DNA of 5,233 nucleotides, from positions 1-5,233 of the forward strand of contig JAMDBV010000031.1 of the NCBI GenBank assembly GCA_023487965.1, read 5' to 3'. The position numbers and the translations under genes were made by a program. Below, piece by piece: positions 1 through 5,143 of the stretch (positions within the stretch are counted from its first letter, which is position 1; the number at the start of each line of letters is the position of its first letter). This stretch comes from Patescibacteria group bacterium (lineage in GTDB: Bacteria > Patescibacteriota > Minisyncoccia > Phycocordibacterales > PALSA-1337). The notes under the pieces were generated by a model that saw nothing but the letters and a program-made list of their open reading frames with translations, made no database searches and was not told where the DNA came from.

Positions 1-29
1 TCAGAAGATCGATAACCACACCGCAGAAT

Positions 30-35
30 TATAAA
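30..35 (+). promoter_or_regulatory. possible -10 box before the coiled-coil gene
   Basis: TATAAA lies 4 bases before the ATG at 40. A weak -35 candidate, TCGATA at 9-14, matches TTGACA at 4 of 6 positions with a 15-base spacer. If this is used, transcription would begin at or just inside the start codon, so either the mRNA is leaderless or this is a chance AT-rich match. The rest of 1-39 shows no recognisable gene. Confidence 0.3.
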
Positions 36-39
36 TCAA

Positions 40-486
40 ATGATTACAGAAGAAGATATTACAAAAATTACGCTAAAGATTGTAGGTGCTCTCGAGCCGA
101 AGTTTGGGAGTATTGACCAACGTTTTGTCGCTATAGACGAACGTCTTGAACAGATCGACCGGCGTTTTCTTGCTATAGATAAGCGTCTCGATCAATTCGA
201 GGAGCGATTTGTGAACATTGAGTTGTATCTCGATCAATTCGAGGAGCGGTTTCGTCACGTTGAGGCAGAGATAGTCAGAACTACCGATATTCTTATGAAA
301 TACATGGATGAATCTATAAAGCAATCAATCGAAGAATTGGCCAGAATGGTCGCTACCGGTTTTACGGGTAATGATGAAAGTCATAGTTCCATGAATCGGC
401 GCATAGGCGAAACTGAAGACGCTTGCAAAATACACAGTGCATATTTTTCCGGTTTCAAACAGTCGTTATCGATTAACGAATCATAG
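40..486 (+). CDS. hypothetical coiled-coil repeat protein (148 aa)
   Basis: I do not recognise a functional family. The protein is soluble-looking, with no signal peptide or membrane segment. Residues 25-80 are four units of 14 residues, each two heptads, with pattern I-D-x-R-F-x-x-I-D-x-R-L-x-Q drifting to F-E-E-R-F. Hydrophobic residues recur in a 3-4 spacing flanked by D, E, R and K, as expected of an alpha-helical coiled coil. Residues 81-105 continue as an amphipathic helix, and the last 40 residues are polar with no obvious motif. Short proteins with runs of similar I/M-D-x-R-F heptads are common in Patescibacteria and phage-related contexts and are usually annotated hypothetical. Oligomerisation is likely; any binding partner is unknown. 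ATG at 40 is the first start in frame and has no Shine-Dalgarno sequence. A 31-base gap separates it from adk, which has its own promoter candidate. Confidence 0.75.
   Translation: MITEEDITKITLKIVGALEPKFGSIDQRFVAIDERLEQIDRRFLAIDKRLDQFEERFVNIELYLDQFEERFRHVEAEIVRTTDILMKYMDESIKQSIEELARMVATGFTGNDESHSSMNRRIGETEDACKIHSAYFSGFKQSLSINES
112..279 (+). repeat. 42-bp tandem repeat inside the coiled-coil gene
   Basis: Four consecutive 42-base units (112-153, 154-195, 196-237, 238-279) encode the four 14-residue protein units. A 21-base stretch at 186-206 recurs without any change at 228-248, exactly 42 bases on. An earlier pair shares CGTTTT (121 and 163) and GCTATAGA (130 and 172), also 42 apart. The period is a multiple of three, so unit gain or loss keeps the frame. 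Confidence 0.8.
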
Positions 487-511
487 ACGAAACATTCATA
501 TCGGTTATAAT
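484..511 (+). promoter_or_regulatory. promoter of adk-map, probably leaderless
   Basis: A perfect TATAAT stands at 506-511. TAGACG at 484-489 matches the -35 consensus TTGACA at 4 of 6 positions with a 16-base spacer. The ATG of adk begins at 518, seven bases after the end of the -10 box, which is where transcription normally starts. The predicted mRNA therefore has essentially no 5' leader. No Shine-Dalgarno sequence is present. Confidence 0.6.
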
Positions 512-517
512 TGAGAT

Positions 518-1114
518 ATGAGTATATCAAGAGTTTTCGTGTTTATCGGCCGTTCCGGCTGTGGCAAAGGTACGCAGGCGGCCGGTCTCGAAACGGGATT
601 GCGGAGAGCGGAGCCGGAGAAAAGTATTATTCATTTAGAGACCGGCAAACTGTTTCGGCAATTCATTCAGGGACAAAATTATACCAATGAAATATCAAAT
701 CGGATATACAAGGACGGCGGTTTGCAGCCGGAATTTTTGACCGTTCATCTGTGGTCGGATTTTTTTGTGAGCGAGATGAAGAAAGATGCGAATATCATCA
801 TAGACGGTACACCGAGGCGTCTCAATGAAGCGGTTGTGCTCGACACCGCGTTTCGATTTTATGGTATAGACAAGCCGGATATCATATATCTCAATGTGAG
901 CCGTGAATGGTCACGCGAGCGTATGATGGAGCGGAACAGGGTTGACGACAATAAACACGATATCGAGTCGCGACTCGATTGGTTTGACACCGAGGTAATG
1001 CCGGCAATAGATTATTATCGCGAAAATGCGGCGTATCGATTTCATGATATCGATGGGGAGAGGACGATAGAAGCCATCGGCGTCGATATTGCCAAAATTG
1101 CCGATATCGGTTAA
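518..1114 (+). CDS. adk: adenylate kinase family nucleoside monophosphate kinase
   Basis: Catalyses reversible phosphoryl transfer between ATP and a nucleoside monophosphate, normally AMP, in the cytoplasm. Its 198 residues start with a Walker A loop, G11-R-S-G-C-G-K-G-T19, where the family usually has GxPGxGKGT. E41-T-G-K-L-F-R47 corresponds to the NMP-binding TGDLLR segment. D96-G-T-P-R100 matches the family DGFPR motif. R141-V-D-D144 and R152 match the LID-flanking R-x-D-D...R residues. Only a few residues lie between these, so the LID is the short form without the zinc-finger insert. Substitutions in otherwise conserved places (R12-S13 in the P-loop, T98 for F) make AMP specificity less certain; another NMP kinase of the same fold is possible. 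map follows after 9 bases and is probably cotranscribed. An adk-map order is also found in the classical secY-adk-map-infA region, though secY is not seen here. Confidence 0.85.
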   Translation: MSISRVFVFIGRSGCGKGTQAAGLETGLRRAEPEKSIIHLETGKLFRQFIQGQNYTNEISNRIYKDGGLQPEFLTVHLWSDFFVSEMKKDANIIIDGTPRRLNEAVVLDTAFRFYGIDKPDIIYLNVSREWSRERMMERNRVDDNKHDIESRLDWFDTEVMPAIDYYRENAAYRFHDIDGERTIEAIGVDIAKIADIG

Positions 1115-1123
1115 TTTCAATCT

Positions 1124-1891
1124 GTGATTACCATCAAGAATAAAGAAGATATAGCGAAATTGCGCGAAGGCGGCAAAAGACATGCCTTCATTCTGCGTGA
1201 ATTGGCGAAGATGATAAAGCCCGGTCTCAATACTCTGGAAATCGAGAATGCGGCGGCGGCACTCATAGCCGAGAAAGGAGATCAATCGCCGTTTCTTAAC
1301 TATCAACCATATGGCGCCGCAAGACCATTCCCGGCAAATATATGTGTGTCTGTAAACGATGAGGTTGTCCACGGCATACCAAACGAAAACGCGCGAATAC
1401 TCAAAGAGGGCGACATTGTCAGTATTGACCTTGGGCTCAAACACGATGGCATGATTACGGATGCGGCGGTGACGGTGGCGGTCGGCAACATTTCAACGGA
1501 ACTCGAAACGCTTCTCGTGGTTACAAAAGAAGCATTGCTTGCCGGAATAAAAGCGGCCAAAGGTGGAGCTCGTGTGGGTGATATAAGCGAAGCGATCGAA
1601 AGGTGTGCCGTATCTCACGGTTACGGTATTGTCGATATTTTGGCCGGTCATGGTGTCGGCTACAACGTTCACGAAGAGCCGGTTGTTCCAAACTTCGGCG
1701 AAGCCGGTACCGGTCCCATCCTAAAACCGGGCATGGTTATAGCGATCGAACCGATGTTCAATATCGGAACTGAGGAGGTTGTATTGTCACCGGATGGTTA
1801 TACATACCGTACAGCCGACGGTATGCAAAGTGCTCATTTCGAGCATACAGTATTGATCACAAAGGGCAAGGCGGAGATATTGACGGCATGA
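1124..1891 (+). CDS. map: type I methionine aminopeptidase
   Basis: Removes the initiator methionine from nascent proteins in the cytoplasm. The 255-residue protein has the complete pita-bread fold signature and the type I length. The five expected metal ligands are visible: D102 (in SIDLG), D113 (ITDAA), H176 (GHGVG), E209 (IAIEP) and E240 (HFEHT). H83 in VVHGIP and H183 in NVHEEP fit the two conserved substrate-side histidines. There is no N-terminal zinc-finger or SH3-binding extension. I chose the GTG at 1124 because the family begins M-I-x-I-K, which the translation matches at once (MITIKNKEDIAKLREGG). The preceding adk stop is 9 bases upstream with no promoter or Shine-Dalgarno sequence between, so it depends on adk transcription. 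A TGA ends the gene, and its last bases may overlap a -35 element for ndk. Confidence 0.96.
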   Translation: MITIKNKEDIAKLREGGKRHAFILRELAKMIKPGLNTLEIENAAAALIAEKGDQSPFLNYQPYGAARPFPANICVSVNDEVVHGIPNENARILKEGDIVSIDLGLKHDGMITDAAVTVAVGNISTELETLLVVTKEALLAGIKAAKGGARVGDISEAIERCAVSHGYGIVDILAGHGVGYNVHEEPVVPNFGEAGTGPILKPGMVIAIEPMFNIGTEEVVLSPDGYTYRTADGMQSAHFEHTVLITKGKAEILTA

Positions 1892-1921
1892 TCATTATTT
1901 TCAATAATATTTTATTATAAT
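1880..1921 (+). promoter_or_regulatory. promoter region of ndk
   Basis: Two overlapping options are visible. TTGACG at 1880-1885 (5 of 6 to the -35 consensus, inside the end of map) is 17 bases before AATAAT at 1903-1908 (5 of 6 to the -10 consensus), predicting a start near 1915 and a leader of about 19 bases. A perfect TATAAT at 1916-1921 would start transcription near 1928, leaving a leader of about 6 bases, but lacks a good -35. The second box lies in the perfect palindrome TTATTATAATAA (1912-1923). Confidence 0.5.
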
Positions 1922-1933
1922 AAGCAAAAAAAC

Positions 1934-2542
1934 ATGTCCAAACACCCAAGTTCGGAGAGGACGCTCGTAATAATAAAACCGGACGGCATACAACGCAGTC
2001 TTATCGGTGAGATAATTTCGCGGTACGAACGAATCGGACTCAAACTCACGGCCGTCAAAATGCTTGTACCGACAGCCGACATGATAGAGAGACACTATAC
2101 GCTCGATCCTGAGTGGCGCATGAAGACCGGATTGAAGTCGATCAAGGGTTATACCGACAAGGGTTTGAAACCGCCCTCTACCGATCCGCTCAAAGTTACC
2201 GAAAAGATACTGAAGGTTTTGGTAAAATATATGACGAGTGGACCTGTTGTCGCCATGATCTGGCAGGGAGCTCACGCGGTCCAGATAGTACGCAAGATTA
2301 CCGGCGGTACGGAACCTTTGACTTCTGATGTTGGCACGATACGCGGCGATTATGTTCTGGATTCGTACAGTATGAGTGATGCCGACGGTCGCGCAATCCG
2401 CAATGTGATACACGCTTCCGGTTCCGTAAATGAAGCCGAAGACGAGATCAAACATTGGTTCAAAGAGAATGAAATAAACAATTACAAAATAGTCAGCGAA
2501 CAGATCATATACAATTCCGATCTTGATGGCATACTGGAATGA
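1934..2542 (+). CDS. ndk: nucleoside diphosphate kinase, enlarged form (202 aa)
   Basis: Transfers the gamma phosphate of NTPs, chiefly ATP, to other nucleoside diphosphates through a phosphohistidine. It opens with the family motif ERTLVIIKPDGIQR (K15). TSGPVVAM at 101-108, R120, T126, GTIRGDY at 134-140 (R137), N157 and the catalytic H160 in NVIHAS all match expected active-site positions. Usual NDKs have about 140-150 residues. Here about 29 extra residues lie between H54-Y55 and the TSGP motif, about 10 lie between GTIRGDY and the catalytic histidine, and the C-terminus is about 16 residues longer. The first insert falls where a phenylalanine normally stacks on the base, so base contacts may be altered. 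I associate such enlarged NDKs with Patescibacteria. No Shine-Dalgarno sequence precedes the ATG. The gene is followed by the ncRNA with its own promoter. Confidence 0.95.
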   Translation: MSKHPSSERTLVIIKPDGIQRSLIGEIISRYERIGLKLTAVKMLVPTADMIERHYTLDPEWRMKTGLKSIKGYTDKGLKPPSTDPLKVTEKILKVLVKYMTSGPVVAMIWQGAHAVQIVRKITGGTEPLTSDVGTIRGDYVLDSYSMSDADGRAIRNVIHASGSVNEAEDEIKHWFKENEINNYKIVSEQIIYNSDLDGILE

Positions 2543-2585
2543 TATTGGCAGTGCCGTCAAATGAGTGTTGCAACTGATTTTCCTC

Positions 2586-2613
2586 TTGTCTAAATCATTC
2601 AGGATATTAAAAT
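2586..2613 (+). promoter_or_regulatory. promoter of the structured ncRNA
   Basis: TTGTCT at 2586-2591 (4 of 6 to TTGACA) and TAAAAT at 2608-2613 (5 of 6 to TATAAT) are separated by 16 bases. The predicted start, seven to eight bases after the -10 box, falls at 2620-2621, exactly where the closing helix of the RNA begins. This agreement between two independent signals is the main support. Confidence 0.6.
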
Positions 2614-2620
2614 TAAATTA

Positions 2621-2829
2621 GGTTGTGAGAGTATAAACCCTATACCAAACCATTAGGGAGACCAATGAATCCGCCCTTTTGCACTTATGTATTGTGTACA
2701 CGCATGAATGCAAAATGGCGGGTTCGGATTCGTAGACGCCTTGGCGTTCTATGTGAGGTCACCCACCTGTATTAAACAGGTATGGTACTCTCGCAACCGA
2801 TAAAGAACGCCCGCTAGCGGGTGTTTTTT
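2621..2829 (+). ncRNA. free-standing structured RNA, 6S-like architecture
   Basis: The region between ndk and the membrane gene folds into a closed RNA. GGTTGTGAGAGTA (2621-2633) pairs over 13 positions with TACTCTCGCAACC (2786-2798), with one G-U. Inside is a bubble: 22 unpaired bases on the 5' side (2634-2655), and on the 3' side a small hairpin ACCTGT/ACAGGT (2765-2770 with 2776-2781, loop ATTAA). Above the bubble GGGAGACC (2656-2663) pairs with GGTCACCC (2757-2764) except for one A-A mismatch. The upper arm then branches: a long irregular hairpin (about 2665-2733) with TTTTGCA/TGCAAAA (2677-2683 with 2709-2715), and a short hairpin (2733-2751) with a CTTG tetraloop. Closing stem, central bubble with a 3'-side hairpin and apical arm are the layout of 6S RNA, which sequesters sigma-70-type RNA polymerase; the branched arm and short closing stem are atypical. 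It lacks the landmarks I would expect of tmRNA, RNase P RNA or SRP RNA. The RNA nature is well supported; the 6S identity is a guess. Confidence 0.7.
2806..2829 (+). terminator. intrinsic terminator of the ncRNA
   Basis: AACGCCCG (2806-2813) pairs with CGGGTGTT (2818-2825) around the tetraloop CTAG, with one G-T pair, and runs into six T residues (2824-2829). This is a strong Rho-independent terminator that ends the RNA seven bases after its closing helix and insulates the membrane gene from it. Confidence 0.9.
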
Positions 2830-2843
2830 ATTGTCGATTTCGT

Positions 2844-2849
2844 TATAAT
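2844..2849 (+). promoter_or_regulatory. -10 box of the membrane protein/beta-CASP operon, leaderless
   Basis: A perfect TATAAT ends at 2849 and the ATG starts at 2856, the same seven-base distance as at adk, so the transcript should start at the start codon. The -35 region (about 2821-2826, GTGTTT) overlaps the upstream terminator and is a poor match, so the promoter may be weak or need an activator. Confidence 0.5.
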
Positions 2850-2855
2850 AAGCCG

Positions 2856-3236
2856 ATGAGATATTATATCGCATCGATAGTGTTGCTTGTGCTGGTACTT
2901 CTTGGACATATTTACGGATCTGACCTCGGCTGGTATACGAGTATACCGTTATATGACGTGGTTATGCATATTGCTGGTGGCTGCGGTATAGGTCTTGCAT
3001 TGTTCGCTATATATCGACACGGAACTGACCGGATGAAGATATTTGTACGTGTTGTATCGGGCACGCTCCTGGCCGGTTTGATATGGGAAGGGTTCGAGAT
3101 CGCATATGATATTGCCGGATATCCGCTGTGGACGTTCGGTTACTATGTCGATACCGCAAAGGATCTGGCCAACGACATTGTGGGGTCGCTCATCGCTTTT
3201 TATTCATCGGTATATATCTTATCATGCAAAAAATAA
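2856..3236 (+). CDS. small multi-pass inner-membrane protein (126 aa)
   Basis: Four hydrophobic segments can be seen at about residues 4-20, 33-53, 65-83 and 105-122, so this is an integral membrane protein without a cleavable signal. Unusually for lipid-embedded segments, it keeps a set of polar residues: D34 and H38 before a G41-G42 pair, W77-E78 with E81, and an acidic series D99, D103, D107 in Y-V-D-T-A-K-D-L-A-N-D-I-V-G. The H-x-x-G-G / W-E-x-x-E / D-T-x-x-D-x-x-x-D pattern resembles small VanZ-like or YjdF-like (DUF2238) membrane proteins, whose function is poorly known; assignment is tentative. The spacing of acidic and histidine residues could fit metal binding or catalysis within the membrane, which is only an inference. 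It has its own -10 box and leaderless-looking start. The beta-CASP gene begins one base after its stop, so the two are probably cotranscribed and translationally linked. Confidence 0.85.
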   Translation: MRYYIASIVLLVLVLLGHIYGSDLGWYTSIPLYDVVMHIAGGCGIGLALFAIYRHGTDRMKIFVRVVSGTLLAGLIWEGFEIAYDIAGYPLWTFGYYVDTAKDLANDIVGSLIAFYSSVYILSCKK

Positions 3237-3237
3237 T

Positions 3238-4581
3238 ATGGCGGAACTGACATTCGAAAGCGGTGTCGGGGAAGTTACGGGTGCGAATTTCCTATTGCAA
3301 ATCAACTTAACGAGGATGCTTGTAGATTGTGGCATGATCCAGGGCGAAAGTCTTGCTGATGAAAGCAATGCGGAACGGTTCGCTTATGATCCGGCTTCGA
3401 TAGATTATCTCCTCATCACTCATGCACACCTCGATCATGTCGGCAGAATCGGTAAACTGGTCAAAGAAGGTTTCCGAGGCGAGATATATTCTACACCACA
3501 GACCAAGGAATTGGCCGAATTGGTGATGCGCGACGCCGTCGGTATCATGTCGATGCGCGCTTCAGAGCAGATGCCTCTGTACGATATGTCACACGTTGAC
3601 CAGGCTCTGTCGCTTTGGAAAACGGTCGATTATCATACTGAGTTTACGCTGGGACCAGCGCAAATATATTTCAAAGACGCCGGACACATTCTCGGCTCGG
3701 CGATGATTCAGATAGTATGTGAAGGTCGAAAAATACTGTTTACGGGAGATCTGGGTAATTCTCCATCACCTCTTTTGCGCGATACGGAAAATATAGGGGA
3801 TGCGGATTATATTGTCATGGAAAGCGTTTATGGTGATCGCAATCACGAATCGCGAGAAGACAGGATTGCGATCTTGAGGAATATAGTGAATGATGCCGTA
3901 AATAGGGGTGGTGCGCTCATAATACCGTCATTTGCCATCGACAGGACGCAAGTATTGCTTCTCGAATTGAACAATATGGTCGAAAAAGGTGAGATCAGAT
4001 CGATCCCGGTATTCCTCGATTCTCCTATGGCAAGCAGAGCAACAGAAATATATCGGAATAATACCGTTTTGTTCAACGACAATATACGCAATCAGATCCG
4101 ATCGGGTGATGATATATTCTCATTTCCAAAATTGAAATTCACGGTCGATTCGGGCGAATCGGCTCTGATACGCAATAGTCCAAATCCGAAGATAATTCTG
4201 GCGGGTTCGGGTATGTCGGTAGGCGGTAGGATAGTTGGTCACGAGGCTTATTATTTGCCTGATCCGAAAAACACGATACTGTTAGTCGGATATCAAGCGG
4301 CGGGTTCATTGGGTCGACAGATCGCCGAAGGCGCCAAGAAAGTCAGAATCGGGCGTGAACATATAAAAGTCAAAGCCAGAATAGAAACCCTATATGGCTT
4401 TTCGGCTCACAAAGACAGCGATCATTTGGTGGAATTTGTAGAGAATGCGGATAAAATGCCAAAGAAGGTATTTGTCGCCATGGGCGAATTGGGTGCATCG
4501 TCGCATCTCTCAAGGAGGTTAAATGTGGAATTGGGTGTAAACGCAATCGTACCGGATATCGGGAAGAAATACGTTATCTGA
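3238..4581 (+). CDS. beta-CASP metallo-beta-lactamase ribonuclease (YSH1/CPSF-like)
   Basis: A cytoplasmic zinc-dependent RNA nuclease of the MBL/beta-CASP family (COG1236 type, like the Thermus TTHA0252 group and eukaryotic CPSF73). In 447 residues it has D30 in LVDCG (motif 1), T61-H-A-H-L-D-H67 (motif 2), H150 in DAGHILGS (motif 3) and D171 in FTGDLG (motif 4). The beta-CASP motifs follow: E195 in ESVYGDR (A), H335 in GGRIVGH (B) and H391 in GFSAHKD (C). All catalytic and metal-binding positions are present, so it should be active in RNA maturation or decay. The frame is open upstream to 3106, but I chose ATG 3238: the family begins with a strand such as M-x-x-L-T-F-x-S-G-x-G-E-V-T-G, the upstream part overlaps the membrane gene, and 3238 is one base after that gene's stop (TAATATG). 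It converges on rplT with an 18-base gap. Confidence 0.95.
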   Translation: MAELTFESGVGEVTGANFLLQINLTRMLVDCGMIQGESLADESNAERFAYDPASIDYLLITHAHLDHVGRIGKLVKEGFRGEIYSTPQTKELAELVMRDAVGIMSMRASEQMPLYDMSHVDQALSLWKTVDYHTEFTLGPAQIYFKDAGHILGSAMIQIVCEGRKILFTGDLGNSPSPLLRDTENIGDADYIVMESVYGDRNHESREDRIAILRNIVNDAVNRGGALIIPSFAIDRTQVLLLELNNMVEKGEIRSIPVFLDSPMASRATEIYRNNTVLFNDNIRNQIRSGDDIFSFPKLKFTVDSGESALIRNSPNPKIILAGSGMSVGGRIVGHEAYYLPDPKNTILLVGYQAAGSLGRQIAEGAKKVRIGREHIKVKARIETLYGFSAHKDSDHLVEFVENADKMPKKVFVAMGELGASSHLSRRLNVELGVNAIVPDIGKKYVI

Positions 4582-4585
4582 TGGA

Positions 4586-4609
4586 GATAAAATCTACTGT
4601 TATTTTATC
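4586..4609. terminator. weak AT-rich hairpin between convergent genes
   Basis: GATAAAA (4586-4592) pairs with TTTTATC (4603-4609) around a 10-base loop, straddling the rplT stop codon and the gap after the beta-CASP gene. Neither strand has a following T-tract, so any bidirectional terminator role is weak. It is the only hairpin candidate noticed in the convergent junction. Confidence 0.3.
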
Positions 4610-4944
4610 GCATTTACCAAACGAGCGAAAGTCTCTGGTTGTTTGTTGGCAAGATGAGCGAGCGATTTGCGATCTATGGCTATGTTTTTCTTCTTTGCCA
4701 AACCTATAAAACGGCTATATGAAAGGCCGAGTGGTCTGAGACCGGCATTTATGCGTACATTCCATAATTTGCGGAAATCGTTCTTTTTATCCCTTCTGTG
4801 TGCAAAGGCGTATGCGCCTGCATGTGCGAGCGCTTCATTTGCGGCTCTTTCGGTCTTGGAACGGCGGAAACGATAACCCTTTGCGGCCTTTAGGATTGAA
4901 CGACGATTCTTGAGCGCGTGAACTGCTTTTTTTGATCTTGCCAT
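4600..4944 (-). CDS. rplT: large ribosomal subunit protein bL20
   Basis: Binds 23S rRNA early in assembly of the large subunit. The 114-residue protein is of usual length and very basic. It opens with MARSKKAV and continues with K-A-A-K-G-Y-R-F-R-R-S-K, matching the family K-L-A-K-G-Y-R-G-R-R-S signature. Further on, D-F-R-K-L-W-N-V-R-I-N-A and G-L-S-Y-S-R-F-I-x-G-L correspond to the conserved globular domain. In several bacteria L20 represses translation of its own infC-rpmI-rplT operon through a leader RNA; that leader, if present, would lie beyond the window. The start is 9 bases after the rpmI stop and lacks a Shine-Dalgarno sequence. It is the last gene of the operon and converges with the beta-CASP gene. 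Confidence 0.98.
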   Translation of the reverse strand: MARSKKAVHALKNRRSILKAAKGYRFRRSKTERAANEALAHAGAYAFAHRRDKKNDFRKLWNVRINAGLRPLGLSYSRFIGLAKKKNIAIDRKSLAHLANKQPETFARLVNAIK

Positions 4945-4953
4945 GGTATTGCT

Positions 4954-5142
4954 TTATATTGTTGCCAAGAAGCGGCTTCTTATCTTATTGCTAATATTGA
5001 TAACACGCATAGTACGCTTGTTGGTACTGGCCCTTGAGCGTTCTTTGGCATTGAAATGGTTCTGACCTGCACGACGAGCCAAAATCTTGCCGCTTTTAGC
5101 GACTTTTAGACGCTTTGTGAATGATTTTTTTGTTTTGATCAT
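4954..5142 (-). CDS. rpmI: large ribosomal subunit protein bL35
   Basis: A small, strongly basic 62-residue protein of the large ribosomal subunit, of usual length. The core K-R-L-K-V-A-K-S-G-K-I-L-A-R-R-A-G-Q-N-H-F matches the family pattern K-R-F-K-x-T-x-S-G-K-x-x-R-x-x-A-G-x-x-H. The usual opening MPKMKTHR is replaced by MIKTKKSF, a modest divergence. Its ATG follows the infC stop after a single base (TAATATG on the minus strand), so translation probably continues from infC by reinitiation. rplT follows 9 bases downstream. Position and neighbours confirm the identity. Confidence 0.95.
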   Translation of the reverse strand: MIKTKKSFTKRLKVAKSGKILARRAGQNHFNAKERSRASTNKRTMRVINISNKIRSRFLATI

Positions 5143-5143
5143 A

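Noticed and set aside
112..279. Repeats considered as a CRISPR array
   Set aside because: Units are contiguous, diverged, in frame with a protein and have no unique spacers.
911..1444. Open frame on the minus strand across the adk-map junction
   Set aside because: It covers two genes with convincing families on the plus strand and shows no recognisable domain.
1901..2560. Long open frame on the minus strand opposite ndk (219 codons)
   Set aside because: It is the antisense of a clear NDK with all catalytic residues; its translation matches no family I know.
2559..2581. Possible terminator after ndk (AAAT-AGT arms around GTTGCA)
   Set aside because: The stem is seven AT-rich pairs with a mismatch, and the following T run is short and broken by C residues.
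2665..2775. 36-codon open frame within the ncRNA (ATG 2665 to TAA 2773), rich in Cys and Arg
   Set aside because: No Shine-Dalgarno sequence, and the base pairing of the same stretch explains the sequence better. A dual-function RNA cannot be excluded but has no positive support.
2621..2829. Structured region read as a riboswitch for the membrane gene
   Set aside because: A separate TATAAT lies after the terminator, right before the gene, and no pairing between terminator and upstream helices that would make an antiterminator was seen. It remains a minor alternative.
2621..2829. tmRNA, RNase P RNA or SRP RNA
   Set aside because: There is no CCA-ended tRNA-like domain or tag frame, no RNase P core motifs such as GAGGAAAGTCC, and no SRP GGAA-loop/AGCAG domain.
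3106..3237. Upstream extension of the beta-CASP protein by 44 residues
   Set aside because: The extension lies inside the membrane protein gene in another frame; the family N-terminus begins at 3238, one base after the previous stop.
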